Shown here: positions 1 to 6,795 of the stretch, piece after piece
Position numbering within the stretch: position 1 is the stretch's first letter
Layout of the letters: each line of letters starts with the position of its first letter
Assembly (NCBI GenBank): GCA_945885485.1
Contig: CAMCYT010000132.1
Location: forward strand, 1-6,849
From: Prosthecobacter debontii
Lineage (GTDB): Bacteria > Verrucomicrobiota > Verrucomicrobiia > Verrucomicrobiales > Akkermansiaceae
DNA length: 6,849 nt
Reading direction: 5' to 3'
Made by a program: the position numbers and the translations under genes
Notes under the pieces: generated by a model
Databases searched by the model: none
What the model was told of the DNA's origin: nothing
Seen by the model: only the letters and a program-made list of their open reading frames with translations

Positions 1-3000
1 TTGCTACAATACGATTCCAGCGTGCAGACCACACGCTCGTTGTTGAAAGCAGTCATGAGGCAGCATCCCGGTGGCGCTACGGTTAATCCCACGGTGTTTA
101 CATGGGGCGGGCTAAAAGCGAACGAGGCAAAGTGGGCAAAATTCAACGCAGCCAGCTCAACTCTCCCGCGATATAGCGGCACGAGTTTTGATGCGAATAC
201 CGCTGGAATAAACTCCGTCGTTACGACCAACGGCAACTCCATTCGTCTCGATGGGGATGCCGCGCGCTCCCACATTGTGCCTGGAAATATCAACGTCACC
301 ACGGGAACTTTTATTCAGTTTGAATTCCGCGCCGAGAAGCTCGATCTGGGTGCCTACCTGATTCCAGATGGCAACACAACCTGGGATAAATCCGGAGAGT
401 TTTCCATGCGCATCAAGCGATCAACAGCCGCAGCCTCCAAAGCCTTTAGCCCAAAACGTGAAGTCGTTTATACTGCGGCAGAAGGCCAGTGGCAGACCTT
501 TAGGGTTTCATTCCAGGGAAATGCAAATGCTGCACTTAATTTCACCAACGCTACTTTTGACAATCTCGCCTTCATCAACCATTATGAAAATGAGGCTAAG
601 GGAGTCGGTTACTCAGAGTTTCGGAATATCAGAGTCGGCACCGCGGCTCAGCTTGACGTGGGAAGTATCTCGGCGATTACGTTTCCTGCAACTTTTGATA
701 TTCCTAGGTTCACCCTCGGTACTACCTCCCGGGGAAATCGTCTCATGGATGTGAACTCGGATGGCCTTATGGATATTGTCGATCTTCGTATCAGCAGTTA
801 TGGCGGATCAGGTGGGATTCTAGCTGCTTCCAACCGTAGCCTGATTGGCGGAGTTTATGAAAACACGGGTGCGGGCTTTCGTCTGAACACCAGCTTGTCG
901 CCATCTTCCGATGCGCCGTTGTCAGATTCTGGTAACCTTTGGGCGAATCGACATGACCTTGTCGCGATCCCTTGCGATATCGATTCGGATGGTAAAATGG
1001 ATCTTTTGTGCACTGACCTTCGAAGTGGATCCAATGCTACTTCCACTTCGATTCAATCTTATCATTTTAAACGTTTTGTGAATGGTTCATGGGGACCTCA
1101 TACGGCTTATAACCTCCCCTTTGAGTCTCGCAATAATAGTTCTACAGGTAGTTACGGTGGGCAAAAACATTTGGTTAACAAGCAGCTCATCGACTTTGAC
1201 CGCGATGGCTATCTTGATCTGCTCATTTGCACCAGCAATGTCGGATGGCTTGCGGCTCCTAATTCCGCGTTAACTCTTCCCGCTACTTATAAAATCCTCC
1301 CGGAAAATGCTTCGACCGTTTATCTTAACAAAGTTCATCTTGGCCAAGGTTGGGTAAAAAATGATCTCATCGCCCCACCGCTGTCTCTCGGTACTTCAGA
1401 CGGAACGATCATCAAAGACAACGGTAATGCCATCGTCGATATCAACGGCGATGGATTTCAGGATATGCTTGGTTGCATGACGACAGATCCTTATCGCCAA
1501 GCTTTTATGTTTTACTCCCAAGCAGTTCGATTACTTAAATCCCCATGGGCACTTTCTACTTCGAATAATGTAACAACTGATCGTCCTGCTTTATGGTTGC
1601 CTCTTGAAAATCTTCGTATACCTACCAAGCCTAACTATACTGCATACGACTACTACGGTCCTTATATGGGCGATAATCCATTGCCTTTAGATGGTAACGC
1701 GCCGCTTCCTACTGAGCAGGGGCAAAAAGGCACGGTATTTTTAGATTTGAATGGTGATGGACTTGTAGACATCAATCGTGCATACTCAATGATTGGGGTA
1801 TATGCGTCTTCTCCGGTTATATATTATCAGATCCGTACCCACTCCTCATGGTTCAACACTGGCCGCGATACTGCTGCGACTTCTTCTCGTTGGCTACGCG
1901 ATGCCTCTGCTTACGGCTCCGGTTACACTCTGCCGGTTTCTCTTGTGACGGAAAACGTTAGAGAAGATCAAAATCCTCATCGTTTTGCGGATATCAATGG
2001 CGATGGCCTTGTCGATATTCTCTTTTCACGAGATGGCACCAAAATGGTTGGACCGAATGCTAATCGGACTGCCACTTCTGCGGATCCTTTTGGCGGCACG
2101 AACAATGGTGGTTTCATCAACACAGGCAGCGGCTGGATGCAGGACGCGTCATGGGGTTTGCCTACTGGTATTCGTTTAGGAAAGAAAAGCACCCAACAAG
2201 AAGCCTCCATTCTGGCCGACATCAACGGGGATGGGTTTCCAGACATCGTAGGCAAAATTCTCGATGGCCAGCAGCCTGAGCTTTATCTCAACCAAGCCAA
2301 ACCAGAAATCATCACCGCCATAACCGATGGCTTCGGATCAGAACTTCAGGTCGAGTATCACCGCCTCAACGATCCAACCCCAACCACGGGTTTCGGAGCA
2401 AGAGTCTACGAAAAATTCACCGGAGCTCTTCCAGTCGGCCATGCAAGCATGATCGATTCTCGCCTGGTGGTTTCTCGCTACTCAGAGCCCAACGGTCTGG
2501 GCGGACGCAACTGGAAATCTCAGCGCTACGGTGATCTTCGTTATGACAAAACCAATGAAGCATCTCTCGGCTTCGGTTGGGTTGAGGCTCTTGATGAAAC
2601 CAACGGTCAGCTCACCCGCACCGATAGTCATCGTCAGTTTCCTTTCGCAGGAAGTCCGGTTCTCACCCAAACCAGCGTCAATCTGACCGCAGCAGACATC
2701 GCCCTCATGCCTCCTAACCACTCAGGATGCCCGGCATTTGCGGCCGGTCGGAAAAATCTATCCATCCAGTTAGCCAATTACGCGGAAATGCCAAGTCAGG
2801 TCGGAGTGGGCGGCACCATCCGTCGTCCAGTTCAAACCACCTCCGTGAATCAAATCTTTGATCTCGACGGAACCCTCAAAGGCGAGACGGTCACCTCCCA
2901 AAATCTAGCAGATTTCGATGCCTATGGATTTGTGAAAGCCTCGAGCGTGACCTCGCTAGATGGTTCTTCAGTAACCACCAATAGTGTCTACAACCACAAC

Positions 3001-6000
3001 ATCACTTCCACGAAATGGCACTTGGGAAGATTGTCTTCTGCAAGTGTCACCAAGACCAAGCCGGGACTCACAGCCAGCCAGAAAAATTCCGCATTCACCT
3101 ACGATACCGGAACCGGCATTCTGAAATCTGAAACCGTCGAGCCTGGCCATCCGCTCTCAGTCACGAAATCCTACACGCATGACGCCTACGGCAACGTGGT
3201 ATCAACGACAGTTGCAGGCTCAGGACTAACACGTTCGTCCTCCACAACCTATGATTCCAGAGGCAGGTTCGTCATCTCGGAAACGAACCAACTCGGCTAC
3301 ACCGCAACCTATAACTACGATTCCGACAAAGCCCTCGTTCTTTCCACAACAGGTATCAATGGCCTAACAACAAGTTTCGCTTATGATCCATTCGGGACTC
3401 TTATCAAAACCACTCATCCCGATTCCACCGAGACCGCTGAGGTCACGGGCTATGCTGCCAACTTCTCAGTCCCGAATTCGGTCTGGCCGCACAACTCCAC
3501 CCACAACATCGCTTATTTCCGTGCGAAACAATCCTCCGGTTTACCCATAGGCAAAGTCTACCTGGATGCGCTCGGCCGAGAGCTAGTCACGGAAACCACC
3601 ATACTCAAAAATGGCACAGCCGGAGGCTCCTCGCGTTACGGCAAAGTTTACAGCGTCACCCGTTACGACAGCCAAGGCCGCAAATCATCGGTTTCAGATT
3701 CGTTTGCTGCTGGAGAAACTCCAAACTACACGACCATTCAATATGATCTGCTCAGTCGTATCATCCTCACCACACGACCCGGTAACCTCAGCGATGCCGT
3801 CGTCGAACAAGGTTCCTGCATGCTCGGTGGACAACCCACCACCTACTCAAAATCCATCAACGTCGCGGGTCAGACTCTGGAACGTTGGGAAGATCAACAC
3901 GGCAGACTCGTTCAGTCCAAAGACCCCTCCGGCCAAACCACTCTTTTCAACCACGAGGTCGAAGGCCGACTCGTCTCCGTCTCCGTCGGTGGCAATACCC
4001 TGCTCACCAACACCTGGGATACGTTTGGAAATAAAATTTCGGTTTCCGAAACTAACTCTGGCACCTCATCCTCAGTCTATAACGCTTTTGGCGAAGTCCT
4101 TTCCTCCACCAACGCAAAAGGCCAAGTCTCATCATTCACCTATGATGTCCTGGGCCGACCTCTAACAATCACGCAACCCGAAGGCGCCTACAGCACTCTC
4201 TACAGCGGAGCTTCTGGCGTCATGCGCGGAAAAGTCATTCAAATCACCGGCTCCGGTGCGGCGAGTGGTTATCAGGAAACGTTTACCTACGATTCTTTAG
4301 GCCGACCCCTCACCACATCCAAAACCCAGTTCGGTGAAACGTTTACCACTTCCAGCACTTACGATGCGCTGGGGCGCGTCACTTCATCGACCGATGCCGG
4401 AGGTCTGACCGTGATGAATGAGTATGATGAGGATTACTCTTTCCCTCTGCGGCAAAAACTCGCACCCGGCACATACGAAGGTGCCGGCACGGTTCTATGG
4501 CAGGCGGGAACCTATGACAGCAAAGGGCGCACGCTCACTCAACAGCTCGCACAAGGCGTCAACATCAGCGCCTCCTACGATCCCGCCAAAGGCGATGTGC
4601 TTGCGCTTTCTGCTTCACGCAATGGTAGCTCCATCCAAAACAAAACTTACACTTGGGATAATTTGGGAAATTTAAACACCCGCAACGATCTCGTCGCAAA
4701 ACGCAGTGAAACGTTCGGCTATGATACACTCAACCGCCTCACATCATCTTCCGTCGTCGCCCATCCAGGAGCGTCGATCACCAGCATCCCACCGCCGCAA
4801 AATTACTCTTATGATATCAAAGGCAACTTGCTCACCAAAGGCAGCTCCGCCACTCTAACATACGCCAGCCCAACCCGCCTCCACGCCGTTACATCGGCAA
4901 CGGTGAAAGGTTTCAACCGCACTTACTCTTACGATGCCGCCGGTTACGTCACCTCAGATGGCAAGCGGACCTACACCTGGACATCCTTCGGCCAGCTCCA
5001 AAGCCTCGAATACCACGGCGTTCCTGAATTGAAGGATTTTTCCGGAATCATCGTCCACGCCAGCGCGAGCACGGTGATCAGTATTTTTGATTTCGATGCC
5101 GGTGGAAGCCGCGCTCGCCAGGTCAAGGAACGCATTTCAGGCAACGATTCCCGTGAAATCGAAACCACCCTCTACCTCGGCTCCTACGAGCGTGAGAATC
5201 ACACCACCAAGGCCAACGGAACAGCCAGCTCCGTTCTGATCAAATCCGTTCACAGGCATTCTCTCGGCGGAGGTATGATCTATACCCGCGTCCTCGGTGG
5301 CTCAAGTCCCGGAACCAAAATCACCAACGTCATCGCAGACCACCTCGGCTCCACCGATGCATTAGTCGTCGGCATCTGGAACGGTACAACCTTCGCTAAC
5401 CAAACCATCGAAAGCCAATCCTTCGACGCATGGGGCGAACGCCGCGATGCCGCTACCCAAATCAGCTACCGCGCCAGCGATGCCGATCCATTCCGCACCA
5501 GCTCAAAAGACTACGACCGTGGCTACACCGGCCACGAACAGTTAGACGACTCCGGCCTCATCCACATGAACGGCCGCATCTTTGATCCCGAACTCGGGAG
5601 ATTCCTCTCGCCTGACCCCGTCGTCCAAATCCCCGAATACAGCCAAAACTTCAACCGCTACAGCTACTGCCTAAACAACCCCCTAAACGCAACAGATCCG
5701 AGTGGGTTCTCGTTTCTCAGCAATGTGTTTAGTAAAATTGGAAGTTTCATCAAAGAAAATTGGCGGACGATCGTATTTACCGTTGTTTTAACAGTAATGA
5801 GAGTGCCGTATCCTATTGCCCTCGGGACAGCTGGGGCGATGAATACCGCGTTAGCAGGAGGAAGCTTAAAGGATGTAGGCGTAGCCTTTGTCTCAGGATT
5901 TATAGATGGCTATGTAGGTCAAAAATTTGGCAATTATGGCCCGTTAGTAAAAACAATTGGATCAGCTACCGTCGCAGGTGCAAGAAACTACGCTATGGGA

Positions 6001-6792
6001 GGTAAATTTCAGGATGGTTTTTTGAATTCGGTAAAATTCTCGATGATATTTGAGGCAATTGATTCGGCAGGACGTTTAACTGCATCGTATTTTTCAAAAG
6101 AAAATATGAATGGGATTGGTGGGGTATCTCATCAAGAACACGAATTGTTGTATAATGCGGGTTATGAAGCTCATGCAATGGAAAATCTAGGAGGAGTAAA
6201 TCCTTCAAAATTAAATCTTCCAGACGGATGGAAATTCAAAATATTCTTTAGAAATTATAATGAGTCCAATCTAGATTATGCTGTGTTTATAAACGAATCT
6301 CGAAGAATTCGACTTATGTCGATGGTCGGGACGCAAACTATGGGTGATTGGAGGGATAACTTTATTCAGGGCTTAGGACTTAAATCTAAACAATATCTTG
6401 TGGCAATACGTGAAGCATTTACGCAAAAGAATATTGCAAGTGATGACGGTTATGCTTTTGTGATAAATGGACATTCTCTCGGCGGTGGCTTGGCTTCAGT
6501 AGCATCAGCAGCGACTGGTGCACCGGCAGCAAGTTTCAATGCAGCTGGAGCAAATCCAATGACGCTTCGCTACGCAGGATATGGTCTTAGGATTTCCCAT
6601 TTAGGCAGTAACGTAGTTCATTACGGTGTCACGGGAGAAGTGCTGAGCGGATCTGAAATGGCATTGGGTTTTTTCATGCCTAGAGTAGCCGCCAAAAACT
6701 ATTACACTTACACACCTAGAGTAGATTCCTTGAAAAATCTGAGCCCTATCGAGTGGCATCGTCCCTACATGACCATGAAATCTATAAATTAA
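1..6792 (+). CDS. SpvB/TcB-RHS polymorphic toxin with C-terminal class 3 lipase-like domain (probably 5'-partial)
   Basis: This 2263-residue open frame spans the window to TAA at 6790-6792. Seen in order: jelly-roll-like segment (about 60-213), seven FG-GAP motifs (250-748), TcB/SpvB-like middle (about 768-1010), about twenty YD-type repeats (about 1050-1670), RHS-associated core (about 1777-1903, ending DPSG), glycine-rich hydrophobic segment (about 1904-2020) and a lipase domain with GHSLGGG (2157-2163). In Tc toxins and Rhs proteins such a shell encloses a variable C-terminal toxin; here the toxin would be a (phospho)lipase attacking membrane lipids. Base 1 is TTG, but no ribosome site or signal peptide can be seen, so the true start is likely upstream; the next in-frame ATG is at 55. 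The last 360 residues are AT-richer and use different arginine codons. The export route is unknown. The family call is firm; the substrate and the target (rival bacterium or eukaryote) are inferred. Confidence 0.93.
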   Translation: MLQYDSSVQTTRSLLKAVMRQHPGGATVNPTVFTWGGLKANEAKWAKFNAASSTLPRYSGTSFDANTAGINSVVTTNGNSIRLDGDAARSHIVPGNINVTTGTFIQFEFRAEKLDLGAYLIPDGNTTWDKSGEFSMRIKRSTAAASKAFSPKREVVYTAAEGQWQTFRVSFQGNANAALNFTNATFDNLAFINHYENEAKGVGYSEFRNIRVGTAAQLDVGSISAITFPATFDIPRFTLGTTSRGNRLMDVNSDGLMDIVDLRISSYGGSGGILAASNRSLIGGVYENTGAGFRLNTSLSPSSDAPLSDSGNLWANRHDLVAIPCDIDSDGKMDLLCTDLRSGSNATSTSIQSYHFKRFVNGSWGPHTAYNLPFESRNNSSTGSYGGQKHLVNKQLIDFDRDGYLDLLICTSNVGWLAAPNSALTLPATYKILPENASTVYLNKVHLGQGWVKNDLIAPPLSLGTSDGTIIKDNGNAIVDINGDGFQDMLGCMTTDPYRQAFMFYSQAVRLLKSPWALSTSNNVTTDRPALWLPLENLRIPTKPNYTAYDYYGPYMGDNPLPLDGNAPLPTEQGQKGTVFLDLNGDGLVDINRAYSMIGVYASSPVIYYQIRTHSSWFNTGRDTAATSSRWLRDASAYGSGYTLPVSLVTENVREDQNPHRFADINGDGLVDILFSRDGTKMVGPNANRTATSADPFGGTNNGGFINTGSGWMQDASWGLPTGIRLGKKSTQQEASILADINGDGFPDIVGKILDGQQPELYLNQAKPEIITAITDGFGSELQVEYHRLNDPTPTTGFGARVYEKFTGALPVGHASMIDSRLVVSRYSEPNGLGGRNWKSQRYGDLRYDKTNEASLGFGWVEALDETNGQLTRTDSHRQFPFAGSPVLTQTSVNLTAADIALMPPNHSGCPAFAAGRKNLSIQLANYAEMPSQVGVGGTIRRPVQTTSVNQIFDLDGTLKGETVTSQNLADFDAYGFVKASSVTSLDGSSVTTNSVYNHNITSTKWHLGRLSSASVTKTKPGLTASQKNSAFTYDTGTGILKSETVEPGHPLSVTKSYTHDAYGNVVSTTVAGSGLTRSSSTTYDSRGRFVISETNQLGYTATYNYDSDKALVLSTTGINGLTTSFAYDPFGTLIKTTHPDSTETAEVTGYAANFSVPNSVWPHNSTHNIAYFRAKQSSGLPIGKVYLDALGRELVTETTILKNGTAGGSSRYGKVYSVTRYDSQGRKSSVSDSFAAGETPNYTTIQYDLLSRIILTTRPGNLSDAVVEQGSCMLGGQPTTYSKSINVAGQTLERWEDQHGRLVQSKDPSGQTTLFNHEVEGRLVSVSVGGNTLLTNTWDTFGNKISVSETNSGTSSSVYNAFGEVLSSTNAKGQVSSFTYDVLGRPLTITQPEGAYSTLYSGASGVMRGKVIQITGSGAASGYQETFTYDSLGRPLTTSKTQFGETFTTSSTYDALGRVTSSTDAGGLTVMNEYDEDYSFPLRQKLAPGTYEGAGTVLWQAGTYDSKGRTLTQQLAQGVNISASYDPAKGDVLALSASRNGSSIQNKTYTWDNLGNLNTRNDLVAKRSETFGYDTLNRLTSSSVVAHPGASITSIPPPQNYSYDIKGNLLTKGSSATLTYASPTRLHAVTSATVKGFNRTYSYDAAGYVTSDGKRTYTWTSFGQLQSLEYHGVPELKDFSGIIVHASASTVISIFDFDAGGSRARQVKERISGNDSREIETTLYLGSYERENHTTKANGTASSVLIKSVHRHSLGGGMIYTRVLGGSSPGTKITNVIADHLGSTDALVVGIWNGTTFANQTIESQSFDAWGERRDAATQISYRASDADPFRTSSKDYDRGYTGHEQLDDSGLIHMNGRIFDPELGRFLSPDPVVQIPEYSQNFNRYSYCLNNPLNATDPSGFSFLSNVFSKIGSFIKENWRTIVFTVVLTVMRVPYPIALGTAGAMNTALAGGSLKDVGVAFVSGFIDGYVGQKFGNYGPLVKTIGSATVAGARNYAMGGKFQDGFLNSVKFSMIFEAIDSAGRLTASYFSKENMNGIGGVSHQEHELLYNAGYEAHAMENLGGVNPSKLNLPDGWKFKIFFRNYNESNLDYAVFINESRRIRLMSMVGTQTMGDWRDNFIQGLGLKSKQYLVAIREAFTQKNIASDDGYAFVINGHSLGGGLASVASAATGAPAASFNAAGANPMTLRYAGYGLRISHLGSNVVHYGVTGEVLSGSEMALGFFMPRVAAKNYYTYTPRVDSLKNLSPIEWHRPYMTMKSIN
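178..639 (+). other. Jelly-roll / concanavalin-like putative carbohydrate-binding segment (about residues 60-213)
   Basis: This segment has alternating beta-strand-like stretches: SIRLDGDAA near residue 80, TFIQFEFRAEKLDLG near 102-116, EGQWQTFRVSFQG near 161-173, and a closing EFRNIRVG at about 206-213. The pattern of a strand, then a 'W-x-T-F-x-V' strand, then a final 'F-x-x-I-x-V' strand is common in lectin-like or carbohydrate-binding jelly rolls attached to secreted proteins. No catalytic residues are evident. It could serve in surface attachment or target recognition. The fold is assigned from strand pattern only, not from a specific family signature, so both the boundaries and the binding role are tentative. 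Confidence 0.4.
745..2244 (+). repeat. Seven FG-GAP/VCBS calcium-binding motifs, probable beta-propeller (residues 249-748)
   Basis: Seven copies of a D-x-N/D-x-D-G-x-x-D loop begin at residues 250 (DVNSDGLMD), 326 (DIDSDGKMD), 398 (DFDRDGYLD), 480 (DINGDGFQD), 582 (DLNGDGLVD), 664 (DINGDGLVD) and 740 (DINGDGFPD). The spacings are 76, 72, 82, 102, 82 and 76 residues, the size of one propeller blade. In this motif family the acidic and asparagine side chains bind calcium. In SpvB and TcB proteins such repeats precede the RHS shell and form a propeller that closes it. The 102-residue gap between copies four and five suggests a loop insertion there. The repeats are similar at protein level only; the DNA copies have diverged. 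Confidence 0.85.
2302..3030 (+). other. TcB/SpvB-like middle segment (about residues 768-1010)
   Basis: Directly after the last FG-GAP motif comes ITAITDGFGSELQVEYHRL (about 771-789), the 'I-T-D-G-x-G-x-x-x-x-x-x-Y' strand that joins the propeller to the shell in SpvB/TcB proteins. It is followed by RLVVSRYSEPNGLGG (821-835), then YGDLRYDKTNEASLGFGWVE (843-862) and RQFPFAGSP (878-886). These match the family pattern of a 'V-V-x-R' strand, a 'Y-G-x-x-x-D' strand, a 'GF' turn and a 'fP-x-x-G-x-P' ending. KWHLGR at 1005-1010 resembles the 'W-x-L-G-R' motif that usually leads into the YD repeats. The segment is structural and no enzymatic role is expected. Confidence 0.65.
3148..5010 (+). repeat. 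YD-repeat (RHS) shell region (about residues 1050-1670)
   Basis: Degenerate YD repeats of about 20-30 residues, consensus Y-D-x-x-G-R/N-x-x, run through this stretch. Clear copies start at residues 1084 (YDSRGRF), 1128 (YDPFGTL), 1222 (YDSQGRK), 1248 (YDLLSRI), 1381 (YDVLGRP), 1430 (YDSLGRP), 1454 (YDALGRV), 1505 (YDSKGRT), 1574 (YDTLNRL), 1604 (YDIKGN) and 1644 (YDAAGY); weaker copies such as DAYGNV (1061) and WDTFGN (1339) lie between. In TcB-TcC and Rhs structures these strands wind into a hollow cocoon around the toxin. The two FTYD-x-LGRPLT copies at about 1379 and 1428 are the most alike, suggesting local duplication. No frameshift interrupts the array. Confidence 0.9.
5329..5709 (+). 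other. RHS-associated core domain with putative autoprotease motif (about residues 1777-1903)
   Basis: The segment carries the landmarks of the RHS-associated core in order: DHLGSTDAL (from 1780), FDAWGER (1807-1813), GYTGHEQLDDSGLIHMNGR (1841-1859), FDPELGRFLSPDP (1861-1873), NRYSYCLNNPLNATDPSG (1885-1902). In Rhs and TcC proteins this core closes the cocoon and cleaves off the C-terminal toxin with a pair of aspartates in the two 'DP' motifs; here the candidates are Asp1872 and Asp1899, with cleavage expected just after DPSG. This is known of the family and inferred for this protein. The base composition drops right after this segment, marking the conserved/variable boundary. Confidence 0.9.
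5710..6060 (+). other. Hydrophobic glycine-rich pre-toxin segment (about residues 1904-2020)
   Basis: After DPSGF the chain becomes hydrophobic and rich in Gly and Ala. TIVFTVVLTVM (1923-1933) could form a membrane segment, followed by PIALGTAGAMNTALAGG (1938-1954), VAFVSGFIDGYVG (1961-1973) and GGKFQDGF (2000-2007). The repeated 'GA/GG... G-G-x-F-x-x-G-F' pattern is frequent between the RHS core and the toxin domain in polymorphic toxins. It may help the toxin cross or insert into a membrane, or keep it folded inside the shell. No catalytic motif is present. The role is inferred from position and composition. Confidence 0.6.
6208..6789 (+). other. C-terminal class 3 lipase/phospholipase-like toxin domain (about residues 2070-2263)
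   Basis: This is an alpha/beta-hydrolase of the lipase class 3 / DUF2974-like kind. LPDGWKFKIFFRN (2073-2085) and the strand before VGTQTMGDWRDNFIQGLG (2109-2126) match the family's 'F-R-G-T...D-W-x-x-N-x-x-x-x-x-G' block, with Met-Val in place of the usual Phe-Arg. NGHSLGGGLASVAS (2156-2169) is the nucleophile elbow, with Ser2159 as the catalytic serine. FNAAGANP (2179-2186) follows, and VTGEVLSG (2210-2217) lies where the acid is expected (Glu2213 is the candidate). EWHRPYM (2251-2257) near the end offers His2253 as the histidine. The domain is complete to the stop. The likely activity is hydrolysis of membrane glycerolipids; head-group and acyl-position specificity cannot be read from the sequence. 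Confidence 0.8.
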
Positions 6793-6795
6793 AAT

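Noticed and set aside
368..754. 128-codon open frame on the plus strand
   Set aside because: It overlaps the jelly-roll-like segment in a different frame; the main frame shows coherent domains, this one does not.
1977..2255. 92-codon open frame on the minus strand
   Set aside because: It runs antisense to the sixth and seventh FG-GAP motifs, with no family resemblance and no supporting start signal.
3611..4165. 184-codon open frame on the plus strand in another frame
   Set aside because: It lies wholly inside the YD-repeat region, is rich in Pro, Ser and Thr, and has no recognisable domain; it is a shadow of the main gene's codon pattern.
5760..6208. Short open frames on both strands within the pre-toxin segment
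   Set aside because: The main frame runs through without interruption into a well-conserved lipase domain, so there is no reason to call a separate gene or a frameshift here.
6728..6795. TTGAAA near 6730 as a -35 box for the downstream gene
   Set aside because: No convincing -10 box lies at suitable spacing, and the three-base gap between genes makes co-transcription the simpler reading.
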